Shown here: one piece after another, positions 7,740 to 13,719 of the stretch
How positions within the stretch are numbered: position 1 is the first letter of the stretch
Layout of the letters: the number at the start of each line of letters is the position of its first letter
Assembly (NCBI GenBank): GCA_024275955.1
Contig: JAJRYD010000051.1
Location: 1-17,877, forward strand
DNA: 17,877 bases
Reading direction: 5' to 3'
Origin: Nitrospirota bacterium
Lineage (GTDB): Bacteria; Nitrospinota_A; UBA7883; JACRGQ01
Position numbers and translations under genes: made by a program
Notes under the pieces: model-generated
Databases searched by the model: none
What the model was told of the DNA's origin: nothing
What the model saw: the letters and a program-made list of their open reading frames with translations, nothing else

Positions 7740-8968
7740 TGGGCTATGTTTTAGGTCTTCGTTGCAAGGAATGTGGAAAAGAATATCCAAAAGAGCCAAA
7801 ACATGTATGCGAACTCTGCTTTGGCCCTCTGGAGGTAAAGTACGACTTCGATGCCATCAAAAAGGTTTTAACCAGAGAGCTTATAGAATCGCGCAAGCCG
7901 AATATGTGGCGCTACAAGGAGCTTTTGCCGCTTGACGGCGAGCCGACGGTTGGGCTTGATGTCGGCTACACGCCGCTACACGAAGCGAAAAACCTCGCGA
8001 AAAAATTAGGAATGAAAAAACTTTACTTGAAAAACGATTCGGTAAACCACCCCACCTTTTCTTTTAAAGATAGGGTGGTCGCGTCGGCTGTTTCTAAAGC
8101 TAAAGAGTTTGGCTTTGACGCTGTAGGTTGCGCCAGTACCGGCAATCTTGCTAACTCCGTGGCGGCGCTGGCGGCAGAGGGAAATATGGAGGCACAGGTT
8201 TTCATTCCGTTCGATCTTGAAGCCGGAAAAGTTATAGCGAGTCAGGTTTTTGGCCCTAAGCTTGTAAAAATTTACGGCTCGTACGACGATGTAAACAGGC
8301 TTTGCTCCGAGATTGCCGATAAATACAAAGTTGCTTTTGTAAATATAAATATCCGCCCCTACTACGGCGACGGTTCAAAAAGTTACGGCTACGAAATAGC
8401 GGAACAGCTTGGCTGGAGAGCGCCGGAGCAGGTTGTTGTTCCTATTGCCGGTTCTTCGTTAATAACAAAAGTATACACGGCGTTTAAAGAGTTCGAAACG
8501 CTCGGCCTTATCGGCAAGGTGAACACAAAAATGTTCGGCGCGCAAGCTACAGGATGCTCGCCTGTTACCACCGCGGTAAAAAACGGCTGGGATAATTTTA
8601 AACCGCAAAAGCCTACCACCATAGCTAAATCAATAGCTATCGGAAACCCGGCGGATGGTTACTACGGCATCAAGGTGATAAACGAGTCTGGCGGATGGGC
8701 TGAAGATGTTACCGATAAAGAGCTTGTAGACGGCATCAATCTTATAGCTTCAACCGAAGGCATCTTTACCGAAACCGCCGGTGGGGTGGTTGTATCTGTT
8801 ACGCAAAAACTGCTGGAGCAGGGAAAGCTGGACCCGGACAAGGAGACAGTTCTCTGCATTACCGGCAACGGGCTAAAAACACAGGAAGCATTGGTCGGCA
8901 GATACCCGGACGCGCCGGAAATCTACCCCAAGCTTGAAGAGTACGAAAAGGTAAAAGCAGACCTATAA
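7739..8968 (+). CDS. thrC: Threonine synthase family enzyme
   Basis: A 409-residue PLP enzyme of the threonine synthase family, which normally converts O-phosphohomoserine to threonine and phosphate. An N-terminal zinc-ribbon-like knuckle (C9, C12, C24, C27) precedes the WRYKELLP and YTPL entry segments. The PLP lysine is K110 in TFSFKDR, with ASTGNLANSVAALAA as substrate loop and PIAGSSL as phosphate-binding loop. The GTG start overlaps the previous stop (TAGTG), so it is translationally coupled to the cysteine synthase. Its place in a sulfur operon is odd. The nearest functional alternative is a cysteate-synthase-like paralogue (the known threonine-synthase relative that uses O-phosphoserine and sulfite), but ordinary threonine synthase is likelier. 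Confidence 0.88.
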   Translation: MGYVLGLRCKECGKEYPKEPKHVCELCFGPLEVKYDFDAIKKVLTRELIESRKPNMWRYKELLPLDGEPTVGLDVGYTPLHEAKNLAKKLGMKKLYLKNDSVNHPTFSFKDRVVASAVSKAKEFGFDAVGCASTGNLANSVAALAAEGNMEAQVFIPFDLEAGKVIASQVFGPKLVKIYGSYDDVNRLCSEIADKYKVAFVNINIRPYYGDGSKSYGYEIAEQLGWRAPEQVVVPIAGSSLITKVYTAFKEFETLGLIGKVNTKMFGAQATGCSPVTTAVKNGWDNFKPQKPTTIAKSIAIGNPADGYYGIKVINESGGWAEDVTDKELVDGINLIASTEGIFTETAGGVVVSVTQKLLEQGKLDPDKETVLCITGNGLKTQEALVGRYPDAPEIYPKLEEYEKVKADL

Positions 8969-8988
8969 CTTTTGTTAGTGGAGAAAAT

Positions 8989-9267
8989 ATGGCGATAAAA
9001 GTAAAAATACCGACCCCGCTTCAGAAATTGACGGGAGACAAGTCAGAGATAGAAGCAACAGGAGCTACACTAAAGGATATTCTTGACAACATGGAAGAGC
9101 AGTACCCGGGGATGAAGGAGAGACTTTACTCCGAAGATGGAAAGCTGAGACGTTTTATAAATATTTATGTAAACGAAGAAGATATCCGTTTCCTTAGTTC
9201 AGATAAAACAGCGGTTAAAGATGGCGACGTTATATCAATAATCCCAGCTATTGCTGGCGGATTATAG
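8989..9267 (+). CDS. MoaD/ThiS-family sulfur carrier protein, CysO-like, ending GGL
   Basis: A 92-residue beta-grasp ubiquitin-like protein (VKIPTPLQKLTGDKSEIEA, RFINIYVNEEDIRFL, VKDGDVISIIPAIAGGL). The family is adenylated at a C-terminal Gly-Gly and converted to a thiocarboxylate that donates sulfur. Here the chain continues one residue past the di-glycine: GGC GGA TTA TAG encodes Gly90-Gly91-Leu92. Carriers of this kind in other bacteria need a JAMM metalloprotease to expose the Gly-Gly; none is encoded in the window. RBS GTGGAG at 8979-8984 fits the ATG at 8989. Followed by its likely E1 activator and, three genes later, by a CysO-type cysteine synthase, which points to cysteine biosynthesis more than molybdopterin (no MoaE nearby). 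Confidence 0.9.
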   Translation: MAIKVKIPTPLQKLTGDKSEIEATGATLKDILDNMEEQYPGMKERLYSEDGKLRRFINIYVNEEDIRFLSSDKTAVKDGDVISIIPAIAGGL

Positions 9268-9292
9268 ATTTTTGCGTAGCTAGAGGCTTTAG

Positions 9293-10099
9293 ATGGAGTT
9301 TACAGAAGATCAAATTTACAGATATGCCCGCCACATTATTTTGCCGGAGGTTGGTGGCGAAGGACAAAGGAAGATTCTTAATGCCAAAGTGCTTCTTCTT
9401 GGGGCAGGCGGGCTAGGCTCTCCGGTAGCTTTATATCTTGCCGCCGCTGGTGTCGGAACTATAGGCATCGTCGATTTTGACGTTGTCGACAGATCTAACC
9501 TGCAAAGGCAGATTCTTCATACCACAAACGATATAGATAAACCGAAAATCGAATCGGCCAAAGAAAAGCTTGCCGCGATGAACCCAGACATTAATATAAT
9601 TTTACATAACACTAGGCTCGATTCGAGCAATGCTATCGAGATAATTAAAGACTACGATATCATTGTTGACGGCTGTGATAATTTCCCAACGAGATATCTG
9701 GTAAACGACACCTGCGTTTTGCTTGGAAAAACCAATATTCATGGCTCTATCTTCCGGTTTGAAGGGCAGGTTACTGTTTTTAAAACACCAGACGGCCCGT
9801 GCTACCGTTGCCTTTACCCGGAGCCGCCTCCCCCGGGGATGGTGCCAAGCTGTCAGGAGGCTGGTGTTCTTGGCGTGCTTCCCGGAGTTATCGGCACCTT
9901 GCAGGCTGTAGAGGTTATAAAAGTGATACTTGGAAAAGGAGACCTCCTTTTAGGAAAACTGCTCCTATACGACGCGCTAAAGGCCGATTTTAGAAAGCTT
10001 AATTTAAGGCGGGATCCAAAATGCCCTATATGCGGAGAGAACCCGACCGTAACAGAGCTTATAGACTATGTCGAATTTTGCGGAGTACCAGGTAGTTAA
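9293..10099 (+). CDS. moeB: MoeB/ThiF-like E1 enzyme activating the sulfur carrier
   Basis: A 268-residue adenylyltransferase expected to adenylate the C-terminus of the MoaD-like carrier encoded just upstream. Visible elements: HIILPEVGGEGQ near the N-terminus, nucleotide-binding GAGGLG (37-42), acidic strand IVDFDVVD, the NLQRQ arginines (69-73), DGCDNFPTRY with catalytic Asp129, zinc ligands C170/C173 and C244/C247, and the catalytic-type Cys187 in PSCQEAG. It stops after the E1 core (FCGVPGS), with no rhodanese domain such as MoeZ carries, so sulfur must come from a separate donor; the DsrE/TusA-like proteins downstream are candidates. Its TAA stop is immediately followed by the ATG of the next gene. 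Confidence 0.93.
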   Translation: MEFTEDQIYRYARHIILPEVGGEGQRKILNAKVLLLGAGGLGSPVALYLAAAGVGTIGIVDFDVVDRSNLQRQILHTTNDIDKPKIESAKEKLAAMNPDINIILHNTRLDSSNAIEIIKDYDIIVDGCDNFPTRYLVNDTCVLLGKTNIHGSIFRFEGQVTVFKTPDGPCYRCLYPEPPPPGMVPSCQEAGVLGVLPGVIGTLQAVEVIKVILGKGDLLLGKLLLYDALKADFRKLNLRRDPKCPICGENPTVTELIDYVEFCGVPGS

Positions 10100-10408
10100 A
10101 TGGCTAATAAAATAGGATTTTTGCTTTTTGATGGACCGAATGGGCAAGATTCGGCAACTGTAAAAGGTTTGGCTGGGGCCGCTTTAAAGCGCGGCCTTGA
10201 GGTAGAGATATTCATTATGCACGAGGCGGTTTTAAACTCGCTTGATAAAGATTTTGAGAAACTGGCTGATGAAGGAGCGAAGATAGTCGCCTGCGGACAC
10301 AACGCAGATATGCTCGAAGCGAAAAGATCTGACAAGTTCAGCTATGGAAGCCAGTACGACAATGCAAATATGCTGAATGAAGTAGATAAATATATCGCTT
10401 TCACATAA
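10100..10408 (+). CDS. DsrE/TusD-like sulfur-relay protein
   Basis: A small 102-residue DsrE-fold protein: IGFLLFDGPNGQDSATVKGL, alpha/beta core, GLEVEIFIMHEAV. Its only cysteine is C65 in GAKIVACGHNADML, at the place where DsrE-type proteins carry the persulfide-bearing Cys. Starts on the base after the MoeB stop, so it is translationally coupled. With the next two small relay proteins it would make a DsrEFH/TusBCD-like set. Family-level assignment is good; equivalence to DsrE proper is inferred, since TusD and DsrE normally have a different Cys context (ICVAAALRRG). Confidence 0.8.
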   Translation: MANKIGFLLFDGPNGQDSATVKGLAGAALKRGLEVEIFIMHEAVLNSLDKDFEKLADEGAKIVACGHNADMLEAKRSDKFSYGSQYDNANMLNEVDKYIAFT

Positions 10409-10424
10409 TTTTAGAAGGTTTTTG

Positions 10425-10763
10425 ATGGTAAAGAAGGTTTCATTGCTGTTTTCGGACTATCCTTTTGGCACGAGCAGATTTTCCGAAAGGCTTAGAATGG
10501 CGCTTGGGCTGTCTCTAAACGACAACAACAGCCTAAGCCTGATTTTCCTAAAAAACTCCCGCCACGCTTTAGGGCAGATAGACGAATCGGCCGTTGCCAC
10601 GGGAGCGATACAAAAGAACGTAGATATGCTGATAGAAATGGGTGCGTCGCTTTTTGTCGAAAACGGAGAAGGGTTTAACTATCTCGATTCTTATCAAAAA
10701 AAAATGAATAAATTCGATTCGCTTGAGCCGTTGATAACGGACGCGGACGTTGTAATCACATAA
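10425..10763 (+). CDS. DsrF/TusC-like sulfur-relay protein
   Basis: A 112-residue protein starting MVKKVSLLFSDYPFG, with EMGASLFVENGEGF in the second half, consistent with the DsrE/F superfamily fold of TusC. It has no cysteine at all, as expected for a structural TusC-like subunit rather than the sulfur-carrying one. The open frame begins with TTG at 10422, but I place the start at ATG 10425 because AGAAGG at 10413-10418 lies six bases before it. Assignment relies on fold-like pattern, size and its place between a DsrE-like and a DsrH-like gene; sequence similarity alone is modest. Confidence 0.68.
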   Translation: MVKKVSLLFSDYPFGTSRFSERLRMALGLSLNDNNSLSLIFLKNSRHALGQIDESAVATGAIQKNVDMLIEMGASLFVENGEGFNYLDSYQKKMNKFDSLEPLITDADVVIT

Positions 10764-10776
10764 AGGATTTTTAAAA

Positions 10777-11724
10777 ATGCCCGACACAATTAACAGGCTA
10801 AGCCGAGTAACAAAATTCGATAAATCGGTAATAAGCAAAATAGGCAATACTCCCTTAATAAAAATAAAAAATATAACCAAAGATATTCCAAAAGAAGTCG
10901 AGGTCTATGTAAAGGCAGAGTGGTATAATGCCGGCGGTTCCGTCAAAGCCCGCCCTGCCCTTCGGATGATTCAGGAAGGGATAAAAACAGGCAAGCTTGG
11001 CAAAGGAAAAACTCTTATCGACTCCACTTCCGGCAACACCGGCGTGGCATACGCTCTTTTGGGCAGAGTGCTTGGGTTTCCGGTAAATCTTGTCATTCCG
11101 AGCAATGTCTGCCAAGAGAGAAAAGGCATTATGGCCTCCTCGTACAATGCTCACCTTATTATGTCCGACCCGCTCGAATCGTCTGACGGAGCGATAAAAC
11201 TTGCGCAGGAAATTTACGATAAAGACCCCGACAAATATTTCATGCCGGATCAATACAACAATCCGCACAACTGGATGGCGCACAGAGATACAACATCAAA
11301 AGAGATATGGGAACAGACCAAAGGAAAGATAACCCACTTTATAGCAGGTATAGGAACTTCGGGAACATTAATGGGCAACACAAGAGGGCTAAAAAGCTTC
11401 AACCCGGAAATAAAGTGCTGTGCCGTCGAGCCGGCAGAAGCGCTTCATGGTATCGAAGGCCTAAAACATATGGACTCCTCTATAGTGCCGGGGATATACG
11501 ATCCAACCGTCTTCGACGAAAAACTTTCCGTAAAAACCGAAACAGCATACGATATGGTTTTGCGTATCGAGCAGGAAGAAGGCTTAAGAGTCGGCACTTC
11601 ATCCGGCGCGGCACTGGTAGGAGCTATGCGACTGGCCGAAAAAATCGACAAAGGAATCATAGTCACAATCTTCCCCGATAGCTGTCAAGAATGCGATGTA
11701 GCACATGGAGATTTTCACCTGTGA
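10777..11724 (+). CDS. cysM: Second cysteine synthase, CysO-dependent CysM type
   Basis: A 315-residue PLP enzyme. The PLP lysine is K57 in NAGGSVKARPALRMI, the substrate loop STSGNTG is at 83-89, and the phosphate loop is GIGTSGTLMG. The stretch ITHFIAGIGTSGTLMGNTRG, the MDSSIVPGIYDP region and EGLRVGTSSGAAL resemble Mycobacterium tuberculosis CysM (from memory: ITHFVAGLGTTGTLMG, MDEGFVPELYDP, EGIFAGISTGAVL), which takes sulfur from the CysO thiocarboxylate and uses O-phosphoserine. The residue aligned with that enzyme's phosphate-recognising Arg220 is K230 here. It differs clearly from the CysK-like enzyme at the head of the operon. The 3' end overlaps the next start (GTGA). The C-terminus carries two cysteines (DSCQECDVAHGDF). 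Confidence 0.9.
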   Translation: MPDTINRLSRVTKFDKSVISKIGNTPLIKIKNITKDIPKEVEVYVKAEWYNAGGSVKARPALRMIQEGIKTGKLGKGKTLIDSTSGNTGVAYALLGRVLGFPVNLVIPSNVCQERKGIMASSYNAHLIMSDPLESSDGAIKLAQEIYDKDPDKYFMPDQYNNPHNWMAHRDTTSKEIWEQTKGKITHFIAGIGTSGTLMGNTRGLKSFNPEIKCCAVEPAEALHGIEGLKHMDSSIVPGIYDPTVFDEKLSVKTETAYDMVLRIEQEEGLRVGTSSGAALVGAMRLAEKIDKGIIVTIFPDSCQECDVAHGDFHL

Positions 11725-11966
11725 GCGGTAAAAGGCTATTGATAGTAAGAAAGCCAGATTCTCCACTGCTAGACTATCTCGACAGTGATAAAGGAGAAAC
11801 TGTCTTGATTCAAAATGGTGTTTTTTCGTCGATTTTAAGCAAAAAAGGAGCAAGAATGCTCGAAAACGACGCGAAAGCAGGCGGTATAGAAATATCGGAA
11901 AACAGCATCAACTACGATAGCCTGCTAGACGCAATACTAAAAGCAAAGCAGATAGTAGTAGTCTAA
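11721..11966 (+). CDS. DsrH/TusB-like sulfur-relay protein
   Basis: An 81-residue protein starting at GTG 11721, which overlaps the TGA of the preceding cysteine synthase by four bases (GTGA). A further-upstream ATG (11691) in the same frame would only extend into that gene. SGKRLLIVRKPDS, then GETVLIQNGVF, resembles the ILLIQDGVY strand of DsrH/TusB, and DAILKAKQIVVV forms the last strand. There is no cysteine, whereas DsrH of sulfur oxidisers has a conserved one, so it may be structural. It is separated from the DsrE- and DsrF-like genes by the cysteine synthase, an unusual order for a DsrEFH set. Confidence 0.7.
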   Translation: MSGKRLLIVRKPDSPLLDYLDSDKGETVLIQNGVFSSILSKKGARMLENDAKAGGIEISENSINYDSLLDAILKAKQIVVV

Positions 11967-11979
11967 AAGGAAAAGAATT

Positions 11980-12210
11980 ATGGAACCAGATAAAACTATA
12001 GATATAAAAGGGGAGCATTGCCCTTTTACCTTTGTACGCTCTAAGCTTGCGCTAGAGCCTATGAAAAGCGGAGAACTGCTAGAAATAGTTACCGACCACA
12101 GACCAGCCACAGAAAATGTACCACGCTCTATGGAAAACGAAGGCCATACAGTAAAAGCTGTCGAAAAGATAAACGATACCGACTGGCGAATATTAGTCCA
12201 GAAAAAGTAG
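11980..12210 (+). CDS. tusA: TusA-family sulfur carrier (SirA/YeeD-like)
   Basis: A 76-residue TusA-fold protein: IDIKGEHCPFTFVRSKLALE with the persulfide Cys14, then SGELLEIVTDHRPATENVPR and the C-terminal strand DTDWRILVQKK. The classical signature is C-P-x-P; here it reads C-P-F-T, keeping the catalytic Cys and first Pro but losing the second Pro. RBS AAAAGGAAAAG at 11965-11975 is well placed for the ATG. Last gene of the operon. In known relays TusA receives sulfur from a cysteine desulfurase or rhodanese and passes it to a DsrE-type acceptor, matching the neighbours. Confidence 0.88.
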   Translation: MEPDKTIDIKGEHCPFTFVRSKLALEPMKSGELLEIVTDHRPATENVPRSMENEGHTVKAVEKINDTDWRILVQKK

Positions 12211-12245
12211 CCACCTTGCCGGTGGGGGCAACTGTCGCACGCGAC
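12211..12245 (+). terminator. Weak hairpins after the sulfur operon
   Basis: CCACC 12211-12215 pairs with GGTGG 12221-12225 directly after the tusA stop, and GTCGC 12234-12238 pairs with GCGAC 12241-12245, followed by an A/T-rich run (AAAAATATTTT). There is no true T-tract, so intrinsic termination is only a possibility. Confidence 0.3.
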
Positions 12246-12257
12246 AAAAATATTTTG

Positions 12258-12526
12258 GTAGCAGAGTCAACTTCTGCCTTTGTACACCGCTGTCGCTTTC
12301 AGCGAGGCGCTACTACTACAGTGGGTAGAATGTACGTCGCCGCATAGCGTGGAGCAGGCAGTTGCAACGCGGTAGATTAGGTTCTTAAAAATTTCCGAAC
12401 CTGTACAATTCACCGTTGCCACCTCCGGTGGGACACTACTACAACAAGTAGCAGACAACGTCTGCGGGGAGTAAACCCACAATGCGGGCGCAACGCGACA
12501 GAGATAGCTTCTTGAATTTCCAAAGA
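12258..12526. repeat. Tandem imperfect repeats of about 121 bp, non-coding
   Basis: First third of a 786-nt gene-free gap (12211-12996). Two units begin with TGTACA at 12281 and 12402. They share ordered blocks at near-constant offset: ACTACTACA (12312/12435), GCAACGCG (12364/12490) and AATTTCC (12390/12515). The block GTAGCAGA...TCTGC of unit 2 (12448-12465) recurs at 12258-12277, suggesting a third truncated unit. Each unit contains hairpins, for example GCAGAC-AAC-GTCTGC at 12451-12465 and AGGTTC...GAACCT at 12379-12402. An open frame on the minus strand here is explained by the repeat. No function is assigned; a structured RNA array or decayed minisatellite is possible. Confidence 0.6.
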
Positions 12527-12569
12527 TGGCATCAATCACCGTCACCTAACAGCAATGTGCCAGTCTTAT

Positions 12570-12790
12570 GCAGTTTTTAATGTTTTCCACCCATTTCTGA
12601 CTGTTTTTAGTCGGTTTTTAACAATTTTAAGCAATTTTCAATTTTAGAATAAAATTTATGGTAAAGATGATTTTTTAAAAACATAAAATGTCCAAAATAT
12701 TCTCTTTTTTGGGCTATTTTATGCAATTATCAGCATTTTTAAGCTATCTTTTACTTATTTTGGGTTATTTTCGATTATCATAATCTTGCG
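12570..12790. other. AT-rich non-coding stretch with direct repeats
   Basis: Strongly AT-rich and T-run-rich compared with its surroundings, without an ORF. Two related copies, TTTTGGGCTATTTTATGCAA followed by TTATCA (12707-12732) and TTTTGGGTTATTTTCG followed by ATTATCA (12758-12780), lie about 50 bp apart. Possibly intrinsically curved DNA or an old insertion; no DnaA-box-like TTATCCACA was seen. Confidence 0.45.
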
Positions 12791-12806
12791 GATAGTAGGG
12801 ATATAT

Positions 12807-12825
12807 TTCCCTTGATGCAAGGGAA
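12807..12825. repeat. Perfect hairpin, 8-bp stem
   Basis: TTCCCTTG, a three-base loop, then CAAGGGAA. Its TTCCCTT/AAGGGAA arms match those of the hairpin at 4671-4690, hinting that both gaps carry related small elements. Confidence 0.55.
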
Positions 12826-12888
12826 GGTAGCGCAGTGTGGTGGCAAGGTTACTCTTTTTATAGAGGCATAGCCCCAAGGGAGTCCATC

Positions 12889-12926
12889 CCCTGCTCTCCT
12901 CCTTTGAGAAAGGAAGGGAAGCAGGG
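12889..12926. repeat. Long imperfect hairpin upstream of ylxP
   Basis: CCCTGCT (12889-12895) pairs with AGCAGGG (12920-12926), and the inner arm continues to a GAG loop at 12906-12908 with one mismatch and one bulge. It lies about 70 nt upstream of ylxP; it could be a small repetitive element or part of a leader. No T-tract follows, so it is not a canonical terminator. Confidence 0.45.
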
Positions 12927-12996
12927 ACAGCCATCTGCGTACTTACTGCCCCAAGCAGGATTTAGGCTAGAATAGGTAGCAGAGGAGCCAAAAGAG

Positions 12997-13323
12997 ATGA
13001 AAAATGAAAACTTTGCTGTAGGAACATGCGCCATAAAGCTTATTTTGCATGGAAATTCATCCCTCAAGGGTAAACGCTCTATTCTCAACAGGATAAAAAA
13101 ACGAACCAGCAACAATTTTAATGTCTCGATTTCCGAGGTGGGCGATAACGATTCTCTTCAATCTGCGCTTATTGCGGTAGTTTCTGTAAGTAATGACAAA
13201 CAGTACCTTGATGGCCAGCTTGCTAAGGTGGTAGACTTCATCGCTTCTCTTACAGAGGCGGAGGTCGCCAACGTAGAGACAAACATAGAGATAAGAGGAA
13301 GCGAAGATTATGTATTCCTTTAA
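12997..13323 (+). CDS. ylxP: YlxP-like DUF503 protein
   Basis: A 108-residue member of the DUF503/YlxP family: AVGTCAIKLILHGNSSLKGK, with the LKGKRS motif, then NNFNVSISEVGDNDSLQSAL and VVSVSND, all hallmarks of the family. YlxP proteins are small, of unsettled role, and almost always encoded between infB and rbfA, suggesting a job in ribosome maturation. Here rbfA follows with a 14-nt overlap, but infB and nusA are not in the preceding 786 nt. RBS AGAGGAG at 12981-12987 supports the ATG at 12997. Confidence 0.87.
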   Translation: MKNENFAVGTCAIKLILHGNSSLKGKRSILNRIKKRTSNNFNVSISEVGDNDSLQSALIAVVSVSNDKQYLDGQLAKVVDFIASLTEAEVANVETNIEIRGSEDYVFL

Positions 13324-13678
13324 AAGGTCGGAGAGAGTTAAAGAGACGATGCAAAGGGAGATTGCCGCCATCATACGCGAAGAGGTAAAAGACCCGCGCA
13401 TCGGTTTTGTTACCGTTACTTCTATAACCCTTGCCGAAAAGTTAAATTTCGCAAGAGTCTTCATATCGCCTATGGGCAGTGAAGACGAAAAGCGAAACAG
13501 CTTTAGGGGAATAGTGAGCGCCAGTAAATATATAAGAAGCCGGCTGGGAAAAAAGATGCGTCTTAGATATATTCCAGAAATCCGTTTCGCGCTTGACGAT
13601 TCGCCGGAGCATGCCGACAAAATACACAAAATTCTTCACGACATCGAGGCCGAGCAAGAGACGGTTAAAGAAGATTAA
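13310..13678 (+). CDS. rbfA: Ribosome-binding factor A
   Basis: A 122-residue KH-like protein that matures the 5' end of 16S rRNA in the 30S subunit. Typical features: FKRSERVKETMQREIAAIIR at the N-terminus, EVKDPRIGFVTVTSI, FISPMGSEDEKRNSF, and the C-terminal LRYIPEIRFALDDSPEHADK. Full length. It overlaps ylxP by 14 nt, so it is translationally coupled; truB follows after 41 nt. Confidence 0.95.
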   Translation: MYSFKRSERVKETMQREIAAIIREEVKDPRIGFVTVTSITLAEKLNFARVFISPMGSEDEKRNSFRGIVSASKYIRSRLGKKMRLRYIPEIRFALDDSPEHADKIHKILHDIEAEQETVKED

Positions 13679-13719
13679 CCTTCACCAAATCAAAAACATT
13701 TTTCCACTAGGATAATTAA

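Noticed and set aside
8989-10099. Considered the MoaD/MoeB pair to be molybdenum cofactor synthesis genes.
   Set aside because: No moaE, moaA, moaC or moeA nearby, and the flanking cysteine synthases and sulfur relay genes fit cysteine synthesis better; not fully excluded.
10855-11283. Long antisense frames over the second cysteine synthase and similar ones over rbfA, truB and the TPR gene.
   Set aside because: They are shadows of well-supported genes, with no domain or start signal of their own.
12267-12545. Minus-strand 92-codon frame with an internal repeat and many Cys/Ser residues.
   Set aside because: Its periodicity comes from the 121-bp non-coding repeat; no ribosome-binding site, no recognisable domain, and hairpins throughout.
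12570-12790. Considered a replication origin because of the AT-richness and the nearby parABS locus.
   Set aside because: No DnaA boxes seen, no dnaA or dnaN nearby, and parS sites lie 8 kb away.
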